Assembly (NCBI RefSeq): GCF_001898805.1
Contig: NZ_MKVJ01000023.1
Location: 62,001-126,000 of the forward strand
DNA: 64,000 nucleotides
Direction: 5' to 3'
DNA from: Leifsonia sp. 71-9
Lineage (GTDB): Bacteria > Actinomycetota > Actinomycetes > Actinomycetales > Microbacteriaceae
Notes under the pieces: generated by a model
What the model was told of the DNA's origin: nothing
The model's input: only the letters and a program-made list of their open reading frames with translations
Databases searched by the model: none
Shown: positions 35,306 to 44,489 of the stretch, in pieces
How positions within the stretch are numbered: the first letter of the stretch is position 1
How the letters are laid out: each line of letters opens with the position of its first letter
Translations under genes and position numbers: made by a program

Positions 35306-36565
35306 GTGGCTACCGTGACCGACTCCACGCGCACTCCTTTCGCCGGCCCCGGCCTGGACGAGATCGAAGCCGCGCGCGCCATCGTCTCGCGCGTGGCGCA
35401 GCCGACGCCGATGGAGAGCTCGCGCTACCTGACCGACGTGCTCGGCGCCCCCGTGCTGCTCAAGTGCGAGAACCTGCAGCGCACCGGGTCGTACAAGATC
35501 CGCGGAGCGTACAACCGGATGTCGAAGCTCGACGCGGAGGAGCGCGCCCGCGGCGTCGTCGCCGCGTCCGCGGGCAACCACGCGCAGGGCGTCGCCTTCG
35601 CCGCCCGCGAGCTCGGCATCCACGCCACGATCTTCATGCCGGTGGGCGTCGCCATCCCCAAGTTCCAGGCCACCCGCGCGTACGGCGCGGACGTGGTGCT
35701 GAGCGGCAGCATCGTCGACGAGACGCTGCGCGCCGCGGCCGACTTCGCCGCCGAGACCGGCGCCGTCCTGATCCCGCCGTTCGACCACCGCGACGTCGTC
35801 GCCGGGCAGGGCACGCTCGGCCTCGAGATCCTGGACGAGGCTCCGGAGGCGACGACCATCGTCATCCCGATCGGCGGAGGCGGCCTCATCTCCGGCGTCG
35901 CCAGCGCGGTCAAGCAGCGGGCACTGCTGGAGGGACGCACGATCCGCGTGATCGGTGTGCAGGCGGCGAATGCGGCGGCCTACCCGGTCTCGCTCGCCGC
36001 CGGCGAGCCCACCGAGATCTCACTGGTGCCGACGATCGCCGACGGCATCGCGGTCAGCAAGCCGGGCCTCCTGAACTTCTCGATCATCCGCGACGCGGTC
36101 GACGAGGTCGTCACCGTCACCGAGGACGACATCGCCCGAGCGATGCTGGTGCTCCTCGAGCGCGCCAAGCTCGTCGTCGAGCCCGCCGGAGCGGCAGCGG
36201 TCGCCGCCATCCTCGCCGACAAGGTCGCCGCCGACGGCACCACGGTGGCCATCCTCTCGGGCGGCAACATCGACCCGCTGCTCATGCAGCGCGTCATCGG
36301 GCACGGCCTCGCCGCCTCCGACCGCTACCTCAAGCTCTCGATCATGATGCCCGACCGCCCCGGCCAGCTCGCGCGCATCGCCGAGATCCTCGCCGGCGTC
36401 AACGCGAACGTCGTGGAGGTGCTGCACACCCGGCACGGCCGCGGCCTGCAGATCAGCCAGGTCGGTCTCGACGTGAGCGTCGAGACCCGCGGCACCGAGC
36501 ACCGTCAGCAGGTCATCGAGGCGCTCCGCACGGCGGGCTACGACGCCGTCGTCGACTACGAGTAG
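35306..36565 (+). CDS. ilvA: Threonine ammonia-lyase with ACT domain
   Basis: A 419-residue PLP enzyme (419 residues from GTG 35306). The Schiff-base lysine is Lys64 in RTGSYKIRGAYN; the glycine loop GGGGLISGVASAVK binds PLP phosphate. A single C-terminal ACT-like domain (about the last 80 residues, LSIMMPDRPGQLARIAEILA) can bind an effector. It deaminates threonine to 2-oxobutanoate, which feeds isoleucine. GTG 35300 directly follows TAGGCT and cannot lie in the transcript, so 35306 is preferred. Confidence 0.9.
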   Translation: MATVTDSTRTPFAGPGLDEIEAARAIVSRVAQPTPMESSRYLTDVLGAPVLLKCENLQRTGSYKIRGAYNRMSKLDAEERARGVVAASAGNHAQGVAFAARELGIHATIFMPVGVAIPKFQATRAYGADVVLSGSIVDETLRAAADFAAETGAVLIPPFDHRDVVAGQGTLGLEILDEAPEATTIVIPIGGGGLISGVASAVKQRALLEGRTIRVIGVQAANAAAYPVSLAAGEPTEISLVPTIADGIAVSKPGLLNFSIIRDAVDEVVTVTEDDIARAMLVLLERAKLVVEPAGAAAVAAILADKVAADGTTVAILSGGNIDPLLMQRVIGHGLAASDRYLKLSIMMPDRPGQLARIAEILAGVNANVVEVLHTRHGRGLQISQVGLDVSVETRGTEHRQQVIEALRTAGYDAVVDYE

Positions 36566-36592
36566 ACGGTCAGGGACGCCGCCGGTCGGCCA

Positions 36593-37555
36593 TCAGGGGG
36601 TCAGCACGATCCGCCCGAACACCCGCCCGGCATCCATCAGCCGGTGGGCCTCCGCCGCCTGATCCAGGGGCAGCACGGCCTCCACCACCGGGTGCAGGGC
36701 GCCCTGCGTCGCGGCCGCGAAGAGCTCCGTGCGCGCGGTGCGCAGCGCATCCCGCGGCACCGAGTCGAGGCTGAAGGTCGCGAACGAGCGGGACTGCTGG
36801 AACGAGCGCAGGAGGTGCGCGCCGAAGTCGGCGGGCGGGAACCCCGCGACCGCCCCGACGAGCACCAGACGGCCGTTGGGGGCGAGCCGGTCGAGGAACA
36901 GGGGGAGGTCCTCGCCGCCGACGATGTCGACGATCACGTCGAACGCCGCGGGTGCGGTGGCGTCGCCCGCGCCGCTGCGATCCAGCACGTGCGTCGCACC
37001 GAGCTCGCGCAGCCGTTCCCCGCGCGCGGGGGAGGAGGTGGTGACGGCGATCGCCGGGGCGCCGTCGCGCGCCGCGAGCTCCACGGCGGCGATGCCGATG
37101 CTGCCGGCGGCGCCGCGGACGAGCAGGGACTCGCCGGGCGCCAGGTGCGCGTGGGCGAGCGCGAACTGCGCGACCGGGCCGGCGCTGCCGAGGGTGACCG
37201 CGTCGATCGACGTGAGCCCGTCGGGCAGGGCGACGATGTCATCGACCTGCGCGACCGCCTCCTCGACGTAGCCGCCGCCCGTTCCCGTGAACGCCCAGAC
37301 GCGCCGACCGACCCACGACGCCGCCACGCCGTCGCCCGTCGCCGTCACGACGCCCGCGACCTCGCTGCCGGGGATCAACCCCTCCCGGAACCCGAAACCG
37401 CCGAGCGTGCCGCGTCGGATGACGGCATCCACCCCGCCGACGCCGATCGCCTCGGTGCGCAGCACGACCTGCCCGGGCGCGGCCACCGGTGACGGCGCCT
37501 CGACGACCTCCATCCCGCTCGGGTCTCCGAATCGGCGGATGGACACTGCTCGCAT
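36593..37555 (-). CDS. Zinc-free quinone oxidoreductase (MDR family)
   Basis: A 320-residue medium-chain dehydrogenase of the quinone-oxidoreductase type. It has GVGGVDAVIRRG and GSEVAGVVTATG in the N-terminal domain, then a Rossmann motif LLVRGAAGSIGIAAVELAAR. Zinc-binding cysteines are absent. It probably reduces quinones or enals with NADPH. GAGGAG precedes ATG 37555. It is divergent from a TetR gene and shares a palindromic control site with it. Confidence 0.88.
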   Translation of the reverse strand: MRAVSIRRFGDPSGMEVVEAPSPVAAPGQVVLRTEAIGVGGVDAVIRRGTLGGFGFREGLIPGSEVAGVVTATGDGVAASWVGRRVWAFTGTGGGYVEEAVAQVDDIVALPDGLTSIDAVTLGSAGPVAQFALAHAHLAPGESLLVRGAAGSIGIAAVELAARDGAPAIAVTTSSPARGERLRELGATHVLDRSGAGDATAPAAFDVIVDIVGGEDLPLFLDRLAPNGRLVLVGAVAGFPPADFGAHLLRSFQQSRSFATFSLDSVPRDALRTARTELFAAATQGALHPVVEAVLPLDQAAEAHRLMDAGRVFGRIVLTP

Positions 37556-37600
37556 CGTGGTCTCCTCGTCCTGCTCGCGCTCTGCGATACTGAGAGCCAC

Positions 37601-37627
37601 GGTAATGGACGCCCCCGTCCACTTACC
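37601..37627. promoter_or_regulatory. TetR operator between the quinone oxidoreductase and tetR
   Basis: TGGACG (37606-37611) and CGTCCA (37616-37621) pair around CCCC. Flanking GGTAA and TTACC extend the dyad with a one-base offset. It lies in the divergent intergenic region. Confidence 0.75.
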
Positions 37628-37652
37628 CGAAGTGAGAACGAGGACGGGACGA

Positions 37653-38261
37653 TTGCCTCAGATGCTCCGAGCCGACGCCCAGGACAATCGCGACCGGGTG
37701 CTGGAGGCGGCGCGCCGGCTCTTCGCCGAGCGCGGCATCGACGTGACGATGCGGGAGGTCGCCCGGCACGCCGGCGTGGGCCCGGCCACCCTCTACCGGC
37801 GGTTCCCGACCAAGCAGATCCTCGTCGACGAGGCGTTCGCGGAGGAACTCCGCGCGTGCCGGGGGATCGTGATCGACGGCTGCGCCGATCCCGACCCGTG
37901 GCGCGGGTTCTGCACCATCATCGAGAGCATCAGCGTGCTCAACGGTCGCAACCACGGTTTCGTCGAGGCGTTCCTCTCCGCGAGCCCCGCGGACCAGAGC
38001 TTCACCGGCCACCGGACGGCCCTCCTCCAGATGCTCTCCGACCTGGCACTCCGGGCGCAGGCGGCAGGGAGTCTGCGACCCGACTTCGTTCTCGACGACC
38101 TCGTGCTGGTGCTGCTCACCGGTCGGGCCTTGTCGACCACGCCGGTCGAGGGCCGCGCGGCCGCCGCCCGGCGCTTCGCCGCTCTGGCCATCGACGCGTT
38201 CCGCGCCTCGGATGCGCATCGGCCGCTGCCGCCGCGTCCACGGCTGCAGGGCGCGCTCTGA
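37653..38261 (+). CDS. TetR family regulator of the quinone oxidoreductase
   Basis: A 202-residue regulator. The HTH is VTMREVARHAGVGPATLYRR followed by FPTKQILVDEAF, and the C-terminal domain is of TetR_C_33-like length. TTG 37653 has GAGGACGGGA just upstream and is preferred; ATG 37662 and GTG 37632 are alternatives. Its divergent placement and the operator suggest that it represses the oxidoreductase until an electrophile binds. Confidence 0.85.
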   Translation: MPQMLRADAQDNRDRVLEAARRLFAERGIDVTMREVARHAGVGPATLYRRFPTKQILVDEAFAEELRACRGIVIDGCADPDPWRGFCTIIESISVLNGRNHGFVEAFLSASPADQSFTGHRTALLQMLSDLALRAQAAGSLRPDFVLDDLVLVLLTGRALSTTPVEGRAAAARRFAALAIDAFRASDAHRPLPPRPRLQGAL

Positions 38262-38278
38262 GCCGCGCGGGCGAAACG

Positions 38279-38312
38279 ACGACGGGCCCGCGATCTCTCG
38301 CGGGCCCGTCGT
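38279..38312. terminator. Bidirectional terminator between tetR and greA
   Basis: A perfect 14-bp stem (38279-38292 with 38299-38312) closes an ATCTCT loop between the convergent ends. Confidence 0.88.
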
Positions 38313-38327
38313 GATGCTGAGACGTCG

Positions 38328-38819
38328 TTACTGTCCGGCGTAGGTCTCGACCTGGGTGATCTCCACCGCGATCTGACGGCCGTTCGGGGCCGTGTACTCG
38401 GTCTTGTCGCCGATGTTGAGGCCGAGGATGGCCGCACCGAGCGGGCTCTGCTCGCTGTACACGGGCAGCTCGCTGCCGGCCGCGATCTCGCGGTTGCCGA
38501 TGAGGAAGACGCTCTCGTCCCCCGCGATGGTCGCGGTCACGACCGTGCCCGGCTCCACGACGCCGTGGCTCTCCGGTGCGTCGCCGACGGTGGCGGAGCG
38601 CAGCAGGTTGGTCAGCTGCACGATGCGGGCCTCGATCTTGCCCTGCTCGTCCTTGGCGGCGTGGTAGCCGCCGTTCTCCTTGAGGTCGCCCTCCTCGCGG
38701 GCCGCCTCGATGCGCTTCGCGATCTCGTTGCGGCCGTTGATGCTGAGCTCCTCGAGTTCCGCCGCGAGGCGGTCGTAGGCATCCTGGGTCAGAAAGGTGA
38801 CCGGTGTCTCCTGGGCCAT
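38328..38819 (-). CDS. greA: Transcription elongation factor GreA
   Basis: A 163-residue protein with an N-terminal coiled coil (TFLTQDAYDRLAAELEEL; REEGDLKENGGYHAAKDEQG) and a C-terminal FKBP-like domain with YSEQSPLGAAILGLNIGDKT. The acidic DLKEN tip stimulates RNA cleavage by stalled RNA polymerase. ATG 38819 is preceded by GAGCTC and AGGAG-like bases; upstream Mets are rejected. Terminators lie on both sides. Confidence 0.95.
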   Translation of the reverse strand: MAQETPVTFLTQDAYDRLAAELEELSINGRNEIAKRIEAAREEGDLKENGGYHAAKDEQGKIEARIVQLTNLLRSATVGDAPESHGVVEPGTVVTATIAGDESVFLIGNREIAAGSELPVYSEQSPLGAAILGLNIGDKTEYTAPNGRQIAVEITQVETYAGQ

Positions 38820-38891
38820 GGTGAGCTCCTTTGCGCCCGCGGCGATGGCCGCGTGGGCAGATAGGCCGGCCGGGGCCGGTGGGTAAAGTAG

Positions 38892-38915
38892 ACGCCCCGA
38901 CCTCGGTCGGGGCGT
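38892..38915 (-). terminator. Terminator of the DUF4307 gene
   Basis: A 10-bp stem ACGCCCCGAC/GTCGGGGCGT with tetraloop CTCG lies 13 nt downstream of the minus-strand DUF4307 stop. It is followed on that strand by a pyrimidine-rich CTACTTTACCC. Confidence 0.8.
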
Positions 38916-38927
38916 ATCCACAGAATG

Positions 38928-39329
38928 CTAGGTCAGCCAGCAGGTGTTAATCAAACCTGTGTTGCTCTGCTGGATGGTGCGGATCGTCTCGGTGTGCTGG
39001 GTGACCCGGAGGTCGGAGCCCGGGTAGCTGACGATGCGCCAGCCGACGATCGCGAAGTCTTCGTTGAGCGCCTGGATGGCGCAGGTGACGGGCGTCCCCT
39101 TCGGCGCGTTGATCGTGAAGCTGATGTCGACGTGGTGGGCGTCGGTGATGGTGTACGCGGTGTCGGTGGCCTCCAGATCGGACTGGTTGTTGTCCCAGCC
39201 GGCCCAGAAGACCCAGGCGACGACGACCACGAGCACGGCGACCGCCCCGCCGATGAGGAACCAGCGGTCGCGGCGCTTGCGCTGCGGGGTACGCCCGTAT
39301 CGGCGATCGATGGTCTCCGTCACGGCCAT
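38928..39329 (-). CDS. DUF4307 membrane protein
   Basis: A 133-residue protein with a basic N terminus (DRRYGRTPQRKRRDRW), one transmembrane helix (LIGGAVAVLVVVVAWVFWAG) and an extracytoplasmic beta domain (DISFTINAPKGTPVTCAIQA, DFAIVGWRIV). The layout is that of DUF4307, conserved in Actinobacteria and of unknown role; it lies next to greA as commonly seen. ATG 39329 is preferred over upstream in-frame starts because the family begins near this point. Confidence 0.85.
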   Translation of the reverse strand: MAVTETIDRRYGRTPQRKRRDRWFLIGGAVAVLVVVVAWVFWAGWDNNQSDLEATDTAYTITDAHHVDISFTINAPKGTPVTCAIQALNEDFAIVGWRIVSYPGSDLRVTQHTETIRTIQQSNTGLINTCWLT

Positions 39330-39458
39330 GCTCGCCGGTTCCGCCTCTCGGTACACGTTCAGGCCTGCCGTCGGGGCGGCGGTAGGCTGAGTCAAGACTA
39401 GGAGACGAAGCTGAGAATCGCGGCTTCCTCCCGACTCGAGAGAAGAGATCCCCGAACG

Positions 39459-39734
39459 ATGATCGCCGACGCCCTCCTGCACGCCTCCGTCTGGCTGGCC
39501 GCGACGCCGACCCCGACCCCGTCGAGCGGCCCCAGTGAGGATCAGGTCACCCCGGGCGTCGTCGGATTCGTCGTCACCTTCCTCGTCGCGGTCGCCGTGG
39601 TGCTCCTGGTGATCGACATGGTCCGCCGCATCCGCCGCGTGCGCTACCGCGCCGAGATCGCCGCGAAGCTCGACGCCGAGCAGGCGGGCGAGCAGAGTGC
39701 CGCGCAGGCCGCCGAGGACGACGACCGGGCGTAG
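39459..39734 (+). CDS. Small single-pass membrane protein (91 aa)
   Basis: A protein with an N-terminal hydrophobic, signal-like segment (MIADALLHASVWLAA), a Thr/Pro linker and one transmembrane helix (VVGFVVTFLVAVAVVLLVID). A basic then acidic cytosolic tail of ~35 residues (MVRRIRRVRYRAE) follows. No family recognised. It is divergent from the DUF4307 gene. The 33 nt after its stop contain three near-repeats of GCTCAGCC before the convergent next gene. Confidence 0.7.
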   Translation: MIADALLHASVWLAATPTPTPSSGPSEDQVTPGVVGFVVTFLVAVAVVLLVIDMVRRIRRVRYRAEIAAKLDAEQAGEQSAAQAAEDDDRA

Positions 39735-39767
39735 CCCGCTCAGCCGGCTCCGCTCAGCCCGCTCCGC

Positions 39768-40586
39768 TCAGCCGACGTTGTAGGCCGGGTGCAGGGCGAT
39801 CAGCAGCGTGGCCGTCCAGTGGCAGAGGAACGCCAGCACGGTCAGCGTGTGGAAGATCTCGTGGAAGCCGAACTTTCCCGGGAACGGGTTGGGCCGCTTC
39901 ACGCCGTAGATGACGGCGCCGACCGTGTAGAACACGCCGCCGACGAGCACGAGCACCATCATGGCGACGTTGGCGTTCACCAGGTCGACGATGTACATCA
40001 TCGCCGCCCAGCCCAGCAGCAGGTAGATCGGCACGTACAGCCAGCGCGGGGCGTTGATCCAGAACACCCGGAAGCCGATCCCGAGCAGGGCGCCGCCCCA
40101 GACGAAGCAGAGCAGCAGGACCCCCTTCGCCGGCGGGAGCGCGAGCACCGCGAGCGGCGTGTAGGTGCCGGCGATCAGCAGAAAGATGTTGGCGTGGTCG
40201 ATGCGCTTCAGGATGACCTTGGTGCGCGGCTTCCAATTGAAGCGGTGGTACAGCGCCGAGTTGCCGAAGAGCAGCATCGAGGTGAGCACGAAGACGGCCG
40301 ACGCCCACTTGGCGGGAGCGCCCTGCGCGAGGCAGATGAGCACGATGCCCGCAGCGATGGTGAACGGGAAGGTGCCCGCGTGGATCCAGCCGCGCCAGGT
40401 CGGCTTGATCTCGCCCGGATTGGCCGGGGAGGCATCCAGCAGCGGGATGTTCGGCAGGTCTCGTCCCTGATCGCGCGCCGCGGCGTCGTCCGCCTGGACG
40501 GCCGCGTCCGACGCGTCGAGCGACGAGGCGGGCTCGTGCAGCAGCTCGGCGACATCCTCGGGTTCGTGGCGGTTACGGGGCGACAT
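39768..40586 (-). CDS. trhA: Hemolysin III / TrhA family membrane protein
   Basis: A 272-residue protein with an acidic disordered N terminus of ~70 residues and seven helices. Signatures are SALYHRFNW, KRIDHANIFLLIAGTYTPLA, FPGKFGFHEIFHTLTVLAFL and the last His in CHWTATLL. TrhA/PAQR-type proteins alter membrane energetics and lipid homeostasis; the His residues bind zinc in the family. The extended N terminus is longer than in most bacterial members. Confidence 0.88.
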   Translation of the reverse strand: MSPRNRHEPEDVAELLHEPASSLDASDAAVQADDAAARDQGRDLPNIPLLDASPANPGEIKPTWRGWIHAGTFPFTIAAGIVLICLAQGAPAKWASAVFVLTSMLLFGNSALYHRFNWKPRTKVILKRIDHANIFLLIAGTYTPLAVLALPPAKGVLLLCFVWGGALLGIGFRVFWINAPRWLYVPIYLLLGWAAMMYIVDLVNANVAMMVLVLVGGVFYTVGAVIYGVKRPNPFPGKFGFHEIFHTLTVLAFLCHWTATLLIALHPAYNVG

Positions 40587-40658
40587 GGCCCAAGCGTAGG
40601 GGAATCCGGTGGCGGGATGCTGAGAGCCGCACCAAGTGCGGGGCGCTAACGTATCCCC

Positions 40659-41453
40659 GTGAGCAAACGCAGTACCGTCCCGGGGAGCGGGCTGCTCTAC
40701 GGGCTCTACCAGAAGCGGCTGCGCCGTGAGCTGGCGGGACTGGGCGAGCAGGCACTCCCGAAGCATGTCGCCATGATCATCGACGGCAATCGGCGCTGGG
40801 CGCGGCAGGCCGGGCTCACCACCGTGGCCCACGGGCACCGCGCCGGAGCCGCGAAGATGCGCGAGTTCCTGGAATGGTGCGACGACCTGGGCGTCTCCGT
40901 CGCCACGCTGTACCTGCTGTCGAGCGACAACCTCACCAACCGCGAGAGCACGGAGCTGTCCGCGCTCATCGAGATCATCGCCGAACTGGCCGACGACCTC
41001 TCCCGCTACCGCGACTGGCGCGTCCAACACGTCGGCTCGACCGCCGGCCTCCCGGAGCCCCTCGTCGCCGCCCTCGTGGCCGCCGAGCAGCGCACGGCCG
41101 GCAACACCGGCATGCACATCAACCTCGCGGTCGGCTACGGCGGACGCAAGGAGATCACGGACGCGATGCGCAGCATCGTCGCCGCCCACCACGCCGACGG
41201 CGGCAGCCTCGAGACGCTGGCCGACCTCCTGACCCCGGACATGATCGGCGAGCACCTCTACACCGGCGGCCAGCCCGATCCCGACCTCGTCATCCGCACT
41301 TCGGGCGAGCAGCGGCTCAGCGACTTCATGCTCTGGCAGAGCGCCCACTCCGAGTTCTACTTCGTGGAGGCCCTCGGGCCGGACCTGCGCGAGGTCGACT
41401 TCCTGCGCGCCGTGCGCGACTACTCCCGCCGCCAGCGCCGCTTCGGCGGCTGA
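40659..41453 (+). CDS. uppS: Undecaprenyl diphosphate synthase (isoprenyl transferase)
   Basis: A 264-residue cis-prenyltransferase. The catalytic Asp is Asp42 in HVAMIIDGNRRWARQAG, and further blocks are TLYLLSSDNLTNR, NLAVGYGGRKEI, then DLVIRTSGEQRLSDFMLWQS. It makes the C55 (or C50) lipid carrier for peptidoglycan and arabinogalactan-like polymers. TAACGT is 6 nt before GTG 40659, so the transcript is leaderless. The terminal 347 nt before the next gene are annotated separately. Confidence 0.95.
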   Translation: MSKRSTVPGSGLLYGLYQKRLRRELAGLGEQALPKHVAMIIDGNRRWARQAGLTTVAHGHRAGAAKMREFLEWCDDLGVSVATLYLLSSDNLTNRESTELSALIEIIAELADDLSRYRDWRVQHVGSTAGLPEPLVAALVAAEQRTAGNTGMHINLAVGYGGRKEITDAMRSIVAAHHADGGSLETLADLLTPDMIGEHLYTGGQPDPDLVIRTSGEQRLSDFMLWQSAHSEFYFVEALGPDLREVDFLRAVRDYSRRQRRFGG

Positions 41454-41458
41454 GCGAG

Positions 41459-41512
41459 ATCGTCCCGGGCACCGATGTCCCGGGCACCGATATCCCGGGC
41501 GCCGATGTCCGG
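41459..41512. repeat. Tandem direct repeats after uppS
   Basis: A 15-16-nt unit close to CCCGGGCACCGATGT occurs about three and a half times. It lies in the 347-nt gene-free stretch 41454-41800, whose remainder holds an interspersed repeat and then no recognisable feature. Confidence 0.55.
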
Positions 41513-41517
41513 GCGCT

Positions 41518-41611
41518 GTCGCCACCGGAGGAGATTCGCGGCTCCCATCCGGGACTCCCCTCCCTTCCCTGCCGCCACGCCGCGCGCAGCCCCGAAACTC
41601 CTCCGTTGCCG
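41518..41611 (+). repeat. Interspersed ~95-bp repeat, copy 1
   Basis: It begins GTCGCCACCGGAGGAGATTC and ends CTCCTCCGTTGCCGAC; the two ends are inverted copies of each other. A CCCCTCC block near the centre is shared with copies at 57758, 61029 and 62390. See the finding on this family. Confidence 0.6.
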
Positions 41612-41800
41612 ACAGGCCGGCCGCCCGGTGGCGAGGGGCGGAGATCCACCCCGCCACGCCGTGAACGAGCAGGGAACGGAGGATGCGGCCGGCGCTCGCG
41701 CGGACAGGTCCTCCGCTCTCGACGGCGCGTGGCCGACGGCGCGCCGCCGCCGGACTCGCCGCGGGCCCCGTCGACCGGCAGAATCGTACGGGAGGTTCGG

Positions 41801-42916
41801 ATGACGTCTGTCGAAGAGTTCGCGCACGGGTTCGGCGAGGAGCCGGGTTACCTGGACTACGGCCGGGTGGGCCCGATCTCGCAGGCGGTGCGCGTGGAGG
41901 CGTCCGCCCAGTACGAGCTCCTCGCGCGGGCGCGCTACGGGACCGTCGACCGGCTGCACGCCGAGGACGTCCGCGTGCGCGACGCCGTCTCCGCCCTCAC
42001 CGGGTTCCCCGCCGACCGGATCGCCTTCCAGCCGAACGCATCCATCGGCCTGATGCACGCCGCGTTCGGGCTCACCGGAGGCGAGGTCCTGCTCTCCCGC
42101 GCGGAGTTCCCCTCGGTCACCTACGCCGCCGTCCGGGCCGCGCAGGCGATGCGCGTCATCACGCCGACCTGGCTCGAGACCGACCACGGCCGGGTCACGC
42201 CCGCGCAGATCCGCGAGCAGATCACCCCGGCGACGAGCGCCGTGATGGTGAGCCTCGTCGACTCCCGCACCGGCTACCTGGCCGACATCGACGGCATCCG
42301 GCAGGTCATCGGCGATCGCCTGCTCATCGTCGACGCCATCCAGGGCTTCGGCGTGGTGGATGCGCCGTACGAGGTCGCCGACGTCGTGCTCGCCGGCGGT
42401 CAGAAGTGGGCGCGCGCGGGCTGGGGGACCGGCTTCCTCGCGCTGAGCGAGCGGGCGATCGACCACCTCACGCCGGTGTTCAGCGGCTGGACGGGCACGA
42501 CGGAGGGACTCACCTGGGACGAGGTCGTCGAGCCGGCGCACGGTGCGAAGGCGTTCTCCATTTCCAACCCGGACCCGGTGGCGCAGTCCCGTTTCGCGGC
42601 CGCCCTCGAGGACATCGCGGCGGCGGGCGTGCCCGCGATCTCCGACGCCGTCGCGGACGGTGTGGAGCGGGTCATCGATCTGGCGGACGAGTTCGCCCTG
42701 CCGGTCATCTCCCCGCGCAACCCGGCCGAGCGCGCCGGGATCGTCGTCGTGGAGCCGCCGGAGAGCCTGACCGCGCTGAGCGCCTCCCTGTTCAACCACG
42801 GCGTGACCGCGTCCGTGCGCCCGACGTCCGTGCGGTTCAGCGTGCACGCGGGGACCACGGAGGAGACGCTCGGGATGCTGCGCGCGGCCTTCACCTCGTA
42901 CGCGTCGGCGATCTGA
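41801..42916 (+). CDS. Class V aminotransferase family protein (kynureninase/desulfurase-like)
   Basis: A 371-residue PLP enzyme. The substrate end is FQPNASIGLMHAAFGL, the PLP aspartate is in LLIVDAIQGFG and the Schiff-base lysine in VLAGGQKWARAGWG. The family includes cysteine desulfurases, kynureninases and EgtE. No Suf, Isc or ergothioneine genes adjoin, so the activity is open. GGGAGG precedes ATG 41801. The gene stands alone between uppS and the PIN-PhoH gene. Confidence 0.85.
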   Translation: MTSVEEFAHGFGEEPGYLDYGRVGPISQAVRVEASAQYELLARARYGTVDRLHAEDVRVRDAVSALTGFPADRIAFQPNASIGLMHAAFGLTGGEVLLSRAEFPSVTYAAVRAAQAMRVITPTWLETDHGRVTPAQIREQITPATSAVMVSLVDSRTGYLADIDGIRQVIGDRLLIVDAIQGFGVVDAPYEVADVVLAGGQKWARAGWGTGFLALSERAIDHLTPVFSGWTGTTEGLTWDEVVEPAHGAKAFSISNPDPVAQSRFAAALEDIAAAGVPAISDAVADGVERVIDLADEFALPVISPRNPAERAGIVVVEPPESLTALSASLFNHGVTASVRPTSVRFSVHAGTTEETLGMLRAAFTSYASAI

Positions 42917-42938
42917 CGCGCGCGTTCAGGCGCGCGTC
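42915..42938 (+). terminator. Hairpin overlapping the aminotransferase stop
   Basis: GACGCGCG (42915-42922) pairs with CGCGCGTC (42931-42938) around CGTTCAGG. Confidence 0.5.
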
Positions 42939-43145
42939 CAGCCTCCACTACTGGGGGCGATTGTTCACCTGATGGAAACGCGACACGCGGGTCGTCCGGC
43001 GTTTCGTGTCGGAGGTGCGGCGTAGGTTCAAGGCATCGGGCATGGCGCCCGGTCGAGACGGCCACATAAGTTCGTTTCGGAACCCAGCGGCCGACTCGCC
43101 AAGTTGATCCGCAGCCCTCGCGGGGGCGGCGGGGTGGGAGTGGTC

Positions 43146-44489
43146 GTGGCTGAATCAAAGACCCGGCAGTTCGAGGCGGCACCCGACGGAACGAAGCAGG
43201 CCGAGCGCACGTACGTGCTCGACACCTCGGTCCTCCTGTCGGATCCCAAGGCGATCCACCGGTTCGCGGAGCATTCCGTGGTCATCCCGGTGGTCGTCGT
43301 CAGCGAACTCGAGGGCAAGCGGAACGACCCGGAACTCGGGTACTTCGCACGGCAGGCGCTGCGCAACCTGGACGACCTGCGGGTGGAGCACGAACGGCTC
43401 GACTTCCCGATCCCGATCGGGGAGGGCGGCTCGCTGCGGGTGGAGCTGAACCACTCCAGCATGGCGGTGCTCCCGAGCGGGCTGCAGCTCGGCGACAACG
43501 ACTCCCGCATCCTCGCGGTCGCCCTCAACCTGGCGAACGACGGACTCGACGTCACGGTCGTCTCCAAGGACCTCCCGCTGCGCGTCAAGGCCGCCTCGGT
43601 CGGCCTCGCCGCCGAGGAGTACCGGCACGAGCAGGTCGTCGACTCCGGCTGGACCGGGCTCGCCGATATCTCCCTCGGCAGCGACCAGATGAGCGACCTC
43701 TACGAGGAGGAGGGGATGCGCACCCCTCTCGTCGACGCCCTCCCCGTCAACACCGGTCTCGTCATCCACTCGGACCGCGGTTCGGCGCTCGGCCGCGTGG
43801 TGGCGAAGGGCGAGGTCAAGCTCGTCCGCGGCGACCGCGACGTCTTCGGCCTCCACGGCCGCTCGGCGGAGCAGCGGCTCGCCATCGACCTGCTGCTCGA
43901 CCCCGAGATCGGCATCCTCTCCCTCGGCGGGCGCGCCGGAACCGGCAAGTCGGCGCTCGCGCTGTGCGCCGGCCTCGAGGCCGTGCTCGAGCGGCAGCAG
44001 CACAAGAAGATCATGGTGTTCCGCCCGCTGTACGCGGTCGGCGGCCAGGAGCTCGGCTACCTGCCGGGCGACCAGGGCGAGAAGATGAACCCGTGGGGTC
44101 AGGCGGTCTTCGACACCCTCGGCGCGCTCGTCTCGCAGAACGTGCTCGACGAGGTGCTCGACCGCGGCATCCTCGAGGTGCTGCCGCTCACGCACATCCG
44201 CGGCCGCTCGCTGCATGACGCGTTCGTGATCGTCGACGAGGCGCAGTCCCTGGAGCGCAATGTGCTTCTCACGGTGCTCAGCCGCATCGGGCAGAACTCG
44301 CGCGTGGTCCTCACCCACGACGTCGCCCAGCGCGACAACCTCCGGGTGGGCCGCCACGACGGCGTCGCCTCGGTGATCGAGACGCTCAAGGGGCACCCGC
44401 TGTTCGCCCACGTGACCCTGACCCGTTCCGAGCGCTCGGCGATCGCGGCGCTCGTGACGGAGATGCTGGAGGCCAACGAGCTGGCGTGA
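43146..44489 (+). CDS. PIN-PhoH fusion ATPase (PhoH2-like)
   Basis: A 447-residue protein. The N-terminal PIN nuclease domain starts with [19 protein letters not shown] and has acidic residues in [10 protein letters not shown]. The C-terminal PhoH ATPase carries Walker [16 protein letters not shown] and Walker [14 protein letters not shown]. Such PhoH2 proteins unwind and cleave RNA. GTG 43146 follows GGGAG; upstream starts are less likely. The 229 nt upstream hold only a weak CGACACG/CGTGTCG dyad (42981-43011), so a long leader is possible. Confidence 0.9.
   Translation: MAESKTRQFEAAPDGTKQAERTYVLDTSVLLSDPKAIHRFAEHSVVIPVVVVSELEGKRNDPELGYFARQALRNLDDLRVEHERLDFPIPIGEGGSLRVELNHSSMAVLPSGLQLGDNDSRILAVALNLANDGLDVTVVSKDLPLRVKAASVGLAAEEYRHEQVVDSGWTGLADISLGSDQMSDLYEEEGMRTPLVDALPVNTGLVIHSDRGSALGRVVAKGEVKLVRGDRDVFGLHGRSAEQRLAIDLLLDPEIGILSLGGRAGTGKSALALCAGLEAVLERQQHKKIMVFRPLYAVGGQELGYLPGDQGEKMNPWGQAVFDTLGALVSQNVLDEVLDRGILEVLPLTHIRGRSLHDAFVIVDEAQSLERNVLLTVLSRIGQNSRVVLTHDVAQRDNLRVGRHDGVASVIETLKGHPLFAHVTLTRSERSAIAALVTEMLEANELA

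Noticed and set aside
41459-41512. CRISPR-like array
   Set aside because: The units are contiguous 15-16-nt tandem repeats without unique spacers, and no cas genes are present.
42981-43011. Structured regulatory leader upstream of the PIN-PhoH gene
   Set aside because: The CGACACG/CGTGTCG arms are only 7 bp with an 17-nt loop; it is mentioned in the gene entry but not listed separately.
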